64,000 nucleotides of DNA, from assembly GCA_965207385.1 (NCBI GenBank), contig CBDBLZ010000020.1:309888-373887 (forward strand), read 5' to 3'. The position numbers and the translations under genes are program-made. The stretch comes from CAZXEU01 sp965207385 (GTDB lineage: Bacteria; Bacteroidota; Rhodothermia; Rhodothermales; Bin80). Shown one piece after another: positions 44,841 through 53,144 of this stretch (the first letter of the stretch is position 1; every line of letters begins with the position of its first letter). Under the pieces are notes generated by a model, which saw nothing but the letters and a program-made list of their open reading frames with translations, did no database searches and had not been told where the DNA came from.

Positions 44841-46379
44841 ATGGACTTTACGCTGATCGCTGATCGCCATCTCGCCTGCGCGGGCATTGCGCTGCTTCTT
44901 CTTGTGGCCGGTTGCCGTCCGGAATCTGCCGGACCGCTCCGCATCCTAACGGGCGGGATTCGGCACGAATCGAACACCTTCATACCAATCCTGACAACGG
45001 TGGACGACTTTACCATTCGGCGAGGCATTGACGCTCTGGAGGACGCATCGTGGGCCGCCTACCTGGAAGGACAAGGCGTCGAGATACTCCCAACCGTGCA
45101 TGCGGGCGCATCGCCATTCGGTGTCGTTGACCGGGCAACCTATGAAGGATTCAAGCAGGAGATTCTGGACGGTGCTCGCGAGGCCGGACGGATTGACGGA
45201 GTATATCTCGACATGCACGGGGCAATGCATGTTCAGGGGTATGACGATGCCCAGACGGATCTTGTCCGGGCCATTCGCGCGATAGTGGGCCCGGAAACGC
45301 TCATTGGCGCAAGCTTCGATCTTCATGGCAACATGTCTCGTGACTTCGTCGCCGAGCTTGATCTGCTAACGGCCTATCGCACGGCCCCGCATGTCGACGG
45401 CGAGGAAACCCGGCTGCGGGCCGTACGGCAACTTCATGGGGCACTTCGGGAAGGTTGGCGTCCCGTCATTGCGCACATCAACGTCCCCATCTTGATTCCC
45501 GGCGAGAAGGGCATCACTTCCGTCGAGCCGCTGGCATCGCTCTACGCGCAATTGCCCGTGATCGAAGGCGAGGACGGACTGCTTGACGCGTCCATTTTCG
45601 TAGGTATGCCGTGGACCGACGTACCACGCGCCGGCATGAGCGTGCAGGTCGTGGCGGAAGATGAACAGCACCGCGAACGCGCCGAGTCCGAAGCGCGGCG
45701 GCTGGCCGCGGAGCTCTGGCAACGCCGCAATGAGCTGAAGTTCGATGTGCCGACCGACTACCTCGACGCAGCCATCGAAACGGCGCTGAGCGCGCCGGAA
45801 TCGACCGTATTCATAACCGACTCGGGTGACAACACTACGGCCGGCGCCGCCGGCGATGGTACGCTGGTGCTGGAGCGACTCCTGGCTCGCGGCGCGGAGG
45901 ACGCCGTCGTGGCCGGCATTGTGGATCCGGAAGCCGTAGCCGCCTGCGAGCAAGCCGGCGTCGGTGCCCGTGTAGATCTGACCATTGGCGGCAAACTCGA
46001 CACGGTCTTTGGCTCGCCGCTTCGTATCACCGGCACCGTACGCCACGTGACACCGTCCGAGGAGACGGAAGCGGCACCGGGCAGGCTCGAAATACGCCCG
46101 GCCGTGGTGGACCTTGGCGGCGTTTTGCTGGTGCTGCTCAACCGGCGTCGCTCCTTCACCTCACCCGAGGATTTCGAGGAAGTAGAGATTGACCCGCTGG
46201 CGCACAAGATTGTGGTAGTCAAGCTGGGATACCTGTTTCAGGGCCTGAGGGACATAGCGCCGCGCACCATCATGGCCCTCACACCCGGCTTTGCCTATCA
46301 GGTAGTGGAAAACCTGCCCTACGAACATATCAGGCGGCCGATTTATCCTCTGGATGCGGACATGGCCTGGAGCCCGTAG
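44841..46379 (+). CDS. M81/MlrC-like metallopeptidase family protein, lipoprotein form
   Basis: A 512-residue protein of the M81 (MlrC) family, named for an enzyme in microcystin-peptide breakdown. Family blocks include GGIRHESNTFIP, GVYLDMHGAM and GASFDLHGNMS (metal-ligand candidates D and H), and GDGTLVLERLLA. Unusually it has an N-terminal signal with a lipobox (ALLLLVAGC at about residues 17-25), which would place it in the envelope; typical members I know begin directly at the GGI...HE segment. The actual substrate is unknown and need not be microcystin. A strong hairpin overlaps its stop codon. Confidence 0.85.
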   Translation: MDFTLIADRHLACAGIALLLLVAGCRPESAGPLRILTGGIRHESNTFIPILTTVDDFTIRRGIDALEDASWAAYLEGQGVEILPTVHAGASPFGVVDRATYEGFKQEILDGAREAGRIDGVYLDMHGAMHVQGYDDAQTDLVRAIRAIVGPETLIGASFDLHGNMSRDFVAELDLLTAYRTAPHVDGEETRLRAVRQLHGALREGWRPVIAHINVPILIPGEKGITSVEPLASLYAQLPVIEGEDGLLDASIFVGMPWTDVPRAGMSVQVVAEDEQHRERAESEARRLAAELWQRRNELKFDVPTDYLDAAIETALSAPESTVFITDSGDNTTAGAAGDGTLVLERLLARGAEDAVVAGIVDPEAVAACEQAGVGARVDLTIGGKLDTVFGSPLRITGTVRHVTPSEETEAAPGRLEIRPAVVDLGGVLLVLLNRRRSFTSPEDFEEVEIDPLAHKIVVVKLGYLFQGLRDIAPRTIMALTPGFAYQVVENLPYEHIRRPIYPLDADMAWSP

Positions 46380-46402
46380 CCGGCCTTCCGGCCGACTACG
46401 GG
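46373..46402. terminator. Long hairpin straddling the MlrC-like stop codon
   Basis: CCCGTAG-C-CGGCC and GGCCG-A-CTACGGG form a 12-bp stem interrupted by one C/A mismatch, with a TTCC loop. The left arm contains the stop codon TAG. No U-tract follows on either side. It lies between the convergent MlrC-like (+) and araD (-) genes and can serve as a bidirectional transcript-end structure. Confidence 0.55.
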
Positions 46403-46475
46403 GCGCATGGCCCAATCCGTCAGGATCCGCAAGGGCCGGGCCAGGCGCTATTCATGGCTTGGCCGCACGTCCCGG

Positions 46476-47177
46476 CTAGCCCTGGCCGTAGTACGCCTCT
46501 GTGCCGTGTTTGCGCGAGAAGTGCTTGTCCTGAAGCAGCGGGTCCATGGGGCGCACCTCCGGGTCGATGGCACTGGTTAGCAATGCCATGCGGGCCACAG
46601 ACTCCAGCGCAATCGCATTCCGGGCGGCTTCCCGGGCTGATTCGCCCCAGGTAAACGGACCGTGCCGCGCCACCAGCACGGCGGGCACGTCCGTCGGGCT
46701 GATGCCACCTGCGCGAAAGCGCTCGACAATGACCCTACCCGTATTCAACTCGTAGGAACCGCGGATTTCGTCTTCCTTCATGCGCCGGGTTACGGGAACG
46801 GATCCACGAAAGTGATCGGCGTGCGTGGTCCCCAGGCAAGGCAGTGCGCGCTCCGCCTGCGCCCAGCTGACGGCATGCTCTGAATGGCTGTGGGCGACGC
46901 CGCCTATATGCTCGAAGTGCCGGTAAAGGTACAGGTGCGTGGGAGTATCCGAGGACGGGCGATGGCTGCCTTCCAGCACTTCCCCGCTCTCAAGCGAAAC
47001 CAGGACCATGTCCTCGGCGCTAAGGACCGCGTAGTCCACGCCGCTGGGCTTGATCGCCATTACCGAAGCCTCCCGATCCGCGCCGCTGACGTTGCCCCAG
47101 GTCAGGTGCACCAGGCCAGCCCCCACGAGGTCGAGGTTTGCCTTCCAAACCACCTCCCTTAGCGCTCGAAACGCCAT
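46476..47177 (-). CDS. araD: L-ribulose-5-phosphate 4-epimerase
   Basis: A 233-residue class II aldolase-fold zinc enzyme converting L-ribulose 5-phosphate to D-xylulose 5-phosphate, the last step of L-arabinose breakdown. Motifs: GNVSG for phosphate binding, HSHSEHA with the zinc histidines, and THADHFRGSVP, typical of AraD rather than fuculose-phosphate aldolase. It is last in the arabinose operon; its start overlaps the ribulokinase stop by one base (TGATG). Confidence 0.93.
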   Translation of the reverse strand: MAFRALREVVWKANLDLVGAGLVHLTWGNVSGADREASVMAIKPSGVDYAVLSAEDMVLVSLESGEVLEGSHRPSSDTPTHLYLYRHFEHIGGVAHSHSEHAVSWAQAERALPCLGTTHADHFRGSVPVTRRMKEDEIRGSYELNTGRVIVERFRAGGISPTDVPAVLVARHGPFTWGESAREAARNAIALESVARMALLTSAIDPEVRPMDPLLQDKHFSRKHGTEAYYGQG

Positions 47178-48850
47178 CAGCGTCGCGCCTCGTCACGAAT
47201 CTCGAGCAGCGTCTTCATCACATCGTACAGGCTGCCTGCGTCCTGCGCCGTCCCGAACGCGTCGTGCAGCCTGCGGTAGAGCTCATACAGCCGGTCGTAA
47301 ACACTCGCGTGTTCGGTCGCGGGCTTGAACGCGCTGCCGCGAACACCCGTCATGGCCCGTGCGGCCTCCCCAAACGTGTCGTGTCCCCCCGCCCCTTTTC
47401 CGGCGACGACCGCGCCGGCCATGGCCGCTCCGAGTGCCGGGGTCTGGCTGCTTCGGGAAATCATGAGGGGCCGCTTGAGCACGTCCGCATAGATCTGCAT
47501 TACCAGGCGGTTCTTGGCCGAGATGCCGCCGCAAGCCACGATCTGTCCTATGCTGACGCTGTAGGCTTCAAAACGCTCCAGTATGACACGCGCGCCAAAG
47601 GCCGTGGCCTCCACCATGGCCCGGTATATTTCCGCCGGACTCGAGTGCAATGTCAGTCCCAGTATCAGACCCGTAAGGCGCTGGTCCACGAGCACCGTTC
47701 GGTTGCCATTGTGCCAGTCCAGGGCCAGAAGGCCGCTTTCGCCGGGCTTCAGGGCTTCCGCCTGTTCCGAGAGCGCATCGTGATCAAGTCCCTTCGGCCC
47801 CACCTCCTCAACAAGCCAATTGAAGATGTCGCCAACGGCCGACTGCCCGGCTTCCATCCCAAAATGCCCGGGCAATACCGATTCCGGCACGATGCCGCAA
47901 AGTCCGGGTATGTCCTCCGCCTGCTGATCCAGCGGCGCGACCACAAGATCGCATGTGGATGTGCCCATGATCTTCACCAGGACCCCCGGACCTATGCCGG
48001 AGCCTACCGCGCCCAGATGGGCATCCAGTGCACCGGTAGCGACCGGAATGCCGGCAGGCAGACCAAGGCGGCTGGCCCAATTGGTCGTCAGCCGCCCTGC
48101 CGGTTCGGACAGGTTGCACGCAATGTCCGGAAGCGTGTCCCGCACCCGTGCCAGGCCGCTGTCCAGCGCCGAGAGGAATTCCTTGTCCGGATACCCGCCC
48201 CACGCCGCACCGAACATGCCCTTGTGTCCCGCTGCGCAAATGCCGCGGCGGATGTGGGCCGGATGCTCGCTGCCGGTCAGCAAGGCAGGTATCCAGTCGG
48301 CATGTTCGACCCACGTATGCGCGGCATCAAACACGTCAGGCGAGGCGCGGCGGCAATGCAGCAGCTTGGACCAGAACCACTCGGAAGAATAGGTGCCGCC
48401 GCACTTGGCCAGGTACTCCGGCCGCAATTTGCGCGCCGCACGCGTGATCTCGGCTGCCTCCGCATGCGCCGTGTGGTCTTTCCACAACCACACGTGCGCG
48501 TCCAGATTGCTCCGAAATCGCTCATCGAAGGCAAGGGGCTGGCCGCGGGCATCCACCGGCATGGGAGTGGAGCCCGTCGTGTCTACTCCGATACCCACTA
48601 CATGCTCGGGATCAAAGCCGTCGTGCGCAGACGCTTGCTGCAGCGCTCCGCGAACGCTCTCGACCAGACCCTGCAGATAGTCAGCGGGATTCTGCCGGGC
48701 CAGGTCCGGATCCCGCGCCTCCAACAGGATGCCGGACTTCCCGGACGGGTATGCGAAGACGCCCGTGCCCAGCTCTTTGCCCGTGTCCGTCGCCGCCACG
48801 AGCGCTCGCACCGAGTTGGTCCCGAAATCGATGCCTATCGAAAATGCCAT
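47177..48850 (-). CDS. araB: Ribulokinase
   Basis: A 557-residue FGGY-family sugar kinase that phosphorylates L-ribulose. It opens with the FGGY ATPase segment IGIDFGTNSVRALVA and carries the AraB-type blocks GVDTTGSTPMPVD, MGTSTCDLVV and GACGG-like VACGGISAKNRLVMQIYAD. Length and layout match AraB rather than xylulokinase or glycerol kinase. It sits between the isomerase and araD; the gap to the isomerase gene is 26 bases. Confidence 0.92.
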   Translation of the reverse strand: MAFSIGIDFGTNSVRALVAATDTGKELGTGVFAYPSGKSGILLEARDPDLARQNPADYLQGLVESVRGALQQASAHDGFDPEHVVGIGVDTTGSTPMPVDARGQPLAFDERFRSNLDAHVWLWKDHTAHAEAAEITRAARKLRPEYLAKCGGTYSSEWFWSKLLHCRRASPDVFDAAHTWVEHADWIPALLTGSEHPAHIRRGICAAGHKGMFGAAWGGYPDKEFLSALDSGLARVRDTLPDIACNLSEPAGRLTTNWASRLGLPAGIPVATGALDAHLGAVGSGIGPGVLVKIMGTSTCDLVVAPLDQQAEDIPGLCGIVPESVLPGHFGMEAGQSAVGDIFNWLVEEVGPKGLDHDALSEQAEALKPGESGLLALDWHNGNRTVLVDQRLTGLILGLTLHSSPAEIYRAMVEATAFGARVILERFEAYSVSIGQIVACGGISAKNRLVMQIYADVLKRPLMISRSSQTPALGAAMAGAVVAGKGAGGHDTFGEAARAMTGVRGSAFKPATEHASVYDRLYELYRRLHDAFGTAQDAGSLYDVMKTLLEIRDEARR

Positions 48851-48876
48851 GAGCTGCTCCGCGGTGCGTGCCTCCG

Positions 48877-50343
48877 TTACCGGTGGCAGTAAACCTCCCA
48901 GTCAAGGTATTTGTCCAGGGCTTCCGTCACCGCGGCCGCCACGGTTGCGCGCGTGGCAGCCACGTGGTGCTCATAGCCCTGCTCACAAATGTGAGCCAGC
49001 AGACTCTGCATCCGGGGCACCTCGAAGACGCCATAACCGCCGAACGTCATCAGGGTATCGTCCGTAAAGCGGCCTTCCCCTACGTAGGCGCGGAGGCACC
49101 CCCGGTAGTCGTCCGTCGAGATGCGCGCAAAGGTAAAGGGTCCGGGAGCGATGCGTCCCACGATGGTGCCGTAGGAGTTATCCTGGCCCACCGTTCCGGC
49201 CAGTATCTCCTGGAAGTCCATGCGCTGCGCGGTAAAGAAATCCTTCGGCAGGTTGGAGCAGTGGAATGCCACCCCCTTGTCGGGATCATCACCGTAGTTG
49301 TTGTTCCAGTCCAGAAGCGCAGACGGTACTCCCGAGGCCTGCTGCAGAACGTACATGCTGAGCGTTCCCGCGATATCTGCCTCGCAGGCGCTCGCCATGA
49401 GGCTGTTGCTCATCATGCTCATGCACGTACAAGGCACCACGCCGTAGAACTCTTCCAGCGCGGTCCAGCACTGTATGGCCGTGGCCGCCAGTCCCTGATC
49501 GGTCATGAACCGGTCTATGGCAACGCCCAGCTTGGCCATCTTCATCAGGCTCTGTGGTGGAATGCCCTCTACGCGCGTGTAGCCGCGGATGTCGTCGAGC
49601 TTGCGCGAGACCGCAGGCTCGTCGTCGGCCATTCGCTTGATCCATCCCAGAAGCTCGGACAGGTCAAGGGTTTCGACGGTAATGCCGGCCCTCTCCAACA
49701 GCTTTTCGCTGTAGCGCACGGTATTGAATGCCGCGGGCCGCGCCCCGATTTGGCCCAGCCGCACCCCGCGCAGGGAGTGAACGACGCGGCAGGTGGCGAT
49801 GAACCGGCGAAGGTCGCGGGCAAATCCGTCGCTCTCCGGATCCATCGTGTGCCCGCTGGTAAGCGAGAACCTGATCCCGTACTGATGAAGGTTGTTGCAT
49901 ACCGACATCTTGCCGCAGAAGCTGTCGCGGCGGTGGACAATCGACATGGCACCTGGCGCATCCTGAAATGCGTGCACCAGTACCGGTACGTCGAGGTCCG
50001 CCCAGCGCAGCGTGTTCGCTACCGCCCGCTCGTCCCCGAAATTGGGCAGTGTAACCAGTATGCCCTCAATCTCGTCGCGGCGGCGCCGAAAGAGGTCGGC
50101 ACACAACCGGGCTTCTTCGAGGCTTTCGACAGAGCCGTGGCGCGTAGCGTCGGCAGGCAGTATCACGGCCTGGATTCCCAGTCTTTCCAGTACTCCAAGG
50201 ACGGTCTCCCGGCCGGAAACGCAAAGATGGTCCGGAAAGAATCCCCGGTTGGCTACAATAACGCCCAGCGTGGGCACCTTGGAGCCAGGCTGCAGAACGG
50301 GCTGGGGCGCCAGGCCCTGGGTCGGCGAGGCACTATCCTCCAT
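48877..50343 (-). CDS. L-fucose/L-arabinose isomerase family protein
   Basis: A 488-residue sugar isomerase of the fucose/arabinose isomerase superfamily. Its sequence is closer in feel to fucose isomerase-like proteins: CWTALEEFYGVVPCTCMSMM carries the first metal-ligand glutamate, LLDWNNNYGDD the aspartate, and GYEHHVA the histidine (matching the E-D-H site of FucI). Followed by araB and araD, it probably converts L-arabinose to L-ribulose in this operon. The ATG at 50343 was chosen over the open frame extending to 50430, because the extension is not family-like. Confidence 0.82.
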   Translation of the reverse strand: MEDSASPTQGLAPQPVLQPGSKVPTLGVIVANRGFFPDHLCVSGRETVLGVLERLGIQAVILPADATRHGSVESLEEARLCADLFRRRRDEIEGILVTLPNFGDERAVANTLRWADLDVPVLVHAFQDAPGAMSIVHRRDSFCGKMSVCNNLHQYGIRFSLTSGHTMDPESDGFARDLRRFIATCRVVHSLRGVRLGQIGARPAAFNTVRYSEKLLERAGITVETLDLSELLGWIKRMADDEPAVSRKLDDIRGYTRVEGIPPQSLMKMAKLGVAIDRFMTDQGLAATAIQCWTALEEFYGVVPCTCMSMMSNSLMASACEADIAGTLSMYVLQQASGVPSALLDWNNNYGDDPDKGVAFHCSNLPKDFFTAQRMDFQEILAGTVGQDNSYGTIVGRIAPGPFTFARISTDDYRGCLRAYVGEGRFTDDTLMTFGGYGVFEVPRMQSLLAHICEQGYEHHVAATRATVAAAVTEALDKYLDWEVYCHR

Positions 50344-51221
50344 GGATTCAGTCACGGTCAGTGGAAGCGATTGTTTGTGATGGCATTTCCGCACTCCCGG
50401 TGCGGAGCCGGCGAGAAAACGCGCGCGCATTCATTTGCGCCCCGAGGCCTGGTCGAGCCGTATCTGTCATTAGGTTGCAGGTGCTGAGTATGCTGTTGCC
50501 AGCGGTGGATGCCGCGTGCACAAGTCGAACTCAGAGAATCGCTCACAAGATACTCAACTACGGTCTCTGCACGGAGGCCCGCAAAACCGGCTTTCCAGGT
50601 GAATATACGCTCCGGTGCAAGGTGCGGACCGATCGTCTGCACCCGCAAGCAGGCAGACATTCCAAGGCGCGCTCGCCCGCACACAGAGCACCTTCCGCAT
50701 GATGACCGTTGCCCGGTGGCGCCATCCTATCAAAGTACCACGCCTTAACGAAGCGGCCCACTTTTTGTCAACTCCTTGACGGACAGAATCCTCCAGGGCC
50801 CAAACCCCTGGTGCATGTCTTGATCGCCGCGATGTGGCTTCCCGGTGCCGCTTCCACAAGCGGGCAATGAATAGCAGATTGCCGCGCGAATCCACGCTCG
50901 CCATGACGGATCCGGGCCATGTTCCACCCGCCTCCGCATTTTGCGCGCCCTGTACCTGGCCAGTTCGCCCGGCTCTCTGAGACCGACTTCCCAAATTGCC
51001 TCGATGGCCTAAACCTGACAGCGCTGGAGCGCCATTGCGGGAGCCGCCACGTACCCAGTCTGCTGCATTTCAAGGGCCGCCATGCCAAGTACTTCTCGCG
51101 CAGTGCGCGGCGGGAACACGCATCCCCGAGGGACATCACCGCCGCCACCTATAACGGCTGCAATCCAGGAACCGTGCTTGCAAGAATCGTGTTCGCAATT
51201 TACCGCGCCGGGTGTCGAGCC
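50344..51221. other. Gene-free 0.9-kb stretch upstream of arabinose operon
   Basis: No recognisable gene. It must contain the promoter of the minus-strand arabinose operon and of the + strand HEPN pair. Minus-strand frames at 50554-50994 and 50768-51148 have no motif; the upstream extension of the + strand frame (50919 onwards) has no family-like sequence. No araC/lacI/gntR-type regulator gene lies nearby. Confidence 0.5.
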
Positions 51222-51500
51222 ATGAGACCATTGGACGAAGCAGCAATCTATAGTGGATTGGAGCAATTGACAGATCTCCCCACGCCCGTCAGTTCGTGGC
51301 TGATTGAAACCGGGCTTGACTCCACGGATGATCCCGCGGTTTGGGTCTGGGCATTCCGGGACGAACATGAAATTGAATTCAGCATACTACATCGGCTGCG
51401 AAGCTTGATCCGTGATACAGTGCGCAAAATAGTGGGGTCTGAAGAAATCTGGGTGTACGTCCGATTCCCGTATGCCTCGGACCGGCACGTGTTCGAATGA
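51222..51500 (+). CDS. Small partner gene of the HEPN protein, unknown function
   Basis: A 92-residue protein starting at the ATG 51222 (MRPLDEAAIYSG). It has alternating beta and helix segments (WVWAFRDEHEIEFSI, LRSLIRDTVRKIVG, EIWVYVRFPYAS), which look like a compact alpha/beta domain. The nucleotidyltransferase signature GSxxxG/DxD of MNT antitoxins is absent, so it is not an evident MNT protein. Its stop overlaps the next start as ATGA, suggesting coupled translation with the HEPN gene. The open frame extends upstream, but the added sequence is not protein-like. Confidence 0.6.
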   Translation: MRPLDEAAIYSGLEQLTDLPTPVSSWLIETGLDSTDDPAVWVWAFRDEHEIEFSILHRLRSLIRDTVRKIVGSEEIWVYVRFPYASDRHVFE

Positions 51501-52003
51501 GTCTTCACGGGGATCTATTGGACCAGGCTGATCACCTGGCCACGAAGGAGCCCAAAAAGCCCAGACAAGCCAGCCTCCGGCGCGCAGTGTCTGCCGCCTA
51601 CTATGCACTCTTTCACTTGCTGATCGACGAAGCGACCAGACGGTTTCTGCCCAGAGGACAGCTGAAGCCGCTTCGTCCACGCGTGGCCCGTGCGTTTCAT
51701 CACGCCACCATGAAGAAGGTCTCGTCGAGCTTTGCCAGTGGCACCATACCTCCAAGGCTCCAAACTGACAAATCTGCACGTGTGCAGACAGAGCTTCGAT
51801 TCGTCGCAGGAACCTTCTGCGACCTTCAGGACGCACGCCACGACGCAGACTATAATCTGGCGCAGCGCTTCTCTCGTGGTGACGTTATCGAAATCATTAG
51901 GGTGACGCGGGCGGCCTTTGGCAGTTGGCGCTCTGTCAGGGACACGCCTCAGGCGGACGCGTATCTTGCGGGTTTGCTCGTTTTCAGGATTATGCAAGGA
52001 TAA
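51497..52003 (+). CDS. HEPN-domain protein
   Basis: A 168-residue mostly helical protein with the HEPN-type signature LRRAVSAAYYALFHLLIDEATRRF (residues 27-50) and a conserved RHDADY segment at 114-119. HEPN proteins include RNases in toxin-antitoxin and phage-defence systems, as well as non-catalytic subunits. The typical catalytic RX4-6H motif is not clearly visible, so activity is uncertain. It overlaps the upstream small gene by four bases (ATGA). The pair stands alone between long gene-free stretches. Confidence 0.72.
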   Translation: MSLHGDLLDQADHLATKEPKKPRQASLRRAVSAAYYALFHLLIDEATRRFLPRGQLKPLRPRVARAFHHATMKKVSSSFASGTIPPRLQTDKSARVQTELRFVAGTFCDLQDARHDADYNLAQRFSRGDVIEIIRVTRAAFGSWRSVRDTPQADAYLAGLLVFRIMQG

Positions 52004-53144
52004 GCGAGAGAAGGCGCCACTTGCATTTGTCCCAATCCGGGCTCCGAGGCATTCCAAGAGGGACAGATGCAAGGCACTCCCCGAACAGCCGCACTCCCGC
52101 GCAAACCGGTACCGGCACTTGAGCGCCATAGTGGCGCCAACGCCCGGCTTGCATCACAAACCGGGCCTGGCCACAACGTGCATGGCTAGCTGCGCACCTC
52201 ATCTGGACGCGAAGTGCAGAATGCGGCTGTCCGCGCATTCCTCCAGTATCGCGCCCCCCGCAACCGGGGTACGCTGAAGTGCTGTCGCAGCGGATGCATC
52301 CGGGTGTAGTCACTGCTCCATGACGTCGGGCTCTTTTCCCGGCGTCCAGCTAATGCCTGCTCCATGTGTCTCGCACTCCACGCTGTGCGGGATCAATGCG
52401 CTTTCGCCCAATCCTACTTCAGGTCCGGTCACACGCTATTGTCGCCATGTCCAGTGTTGAATGTCCCCATTCAGTCTGGCCTTTGGCGGCACGGCTGGAG
52501 GTGCATAGTCAGAAATGGTTGGTCGTCAAGTACCCGTCAAGCAAATGCCATGCCTATAACATACTGATAATATTGCTCTTACGCGTTCCCAGGAATGAAA
52601 GCCTTTTGCTTGAGATACGATCTCGTCAAGTAAATCCACGTTAGCCCTTGGCCCACATTGGCACTCACCGCTTTAATACCGGAGCTGCTTGGGGATCGTC
52701 AGGTGCAGTACACGCGACTCGGATCGCTTCCGCGATTAATCGTGGTGCTTGCGTGCGATTGCAAGGCTCTATTCCGAATCGCTTTCGTACCGAGCTGTTG
52801 GTCAGGTAATCCCGGGTGGCATATCGCAGGCACGCGTGAAGACAGATGGAACGCAGTGTTCCGCTCCTGCGACAAGGCAGCGCTGGCAGTCACTGTACTG
52901 GAACGGCACCGTCTTGCTGCATCTCGCCTCTAGTGCAGCCTTGCTTCCTCACCTGGGGCACCTACCCGTCTGACCATTCAACGGGCACCGTCCACCAGGC
53001 ACCGGCTTCCCCGGCAGAGAATCTCCAATTGCGTCGGGGTGAACTGATGGCCTCCCAGTCATGCCGTGCTGCGACCGGGCTACGCATAAGGCATGCCCGG
53101 TCAAATTCCTAAAGCCCGACGCCAGGTCAGGACATTTCTTCTCT
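52004..53144. other. Gene-free 1.1-kb stretch between HEPN pair and SusD
   Basis: No recognisable gene in 1,141 bases between convergent genes. The sequence tcgtcaagta occurs twice, at 52523 and 52623, exactly 100 bases apart, with a third partial copy (cgtcaag) at 52535. A weak inverted repeat (cttgagat...atctcgtcaag) lies near 52610-52630. No complete insertion sequence or terminator is seen. Confidence 0.5.

Noticed and set aside
46370..46500. Second GC-rich inverted segment after the MlrC-like gene hairpin
   Set aside because: The pairing (ggccgggcc... with ...ggcc) is broken and short; only the hairpin at 46373-46402 is convincing.
47138..48892. Long + strand open frame of 584 codons
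   Set aside because: Antisense to araB, whose protein has all family motifs; a composition artefact.
50919..51221. N-terminal extension of the small HEPN-partner gene
   Set aside because: The translated extension does not look protein-like, and the ATG at 51222 begins the structured part.
52523..52632. Ten-base direct repeat tcgtcaagta exactly 100 bases apart, considered as attachment-site repeats
   Set aside because: Too short, with no integrase or cargo gene between the copies; probably chance or local duplication.
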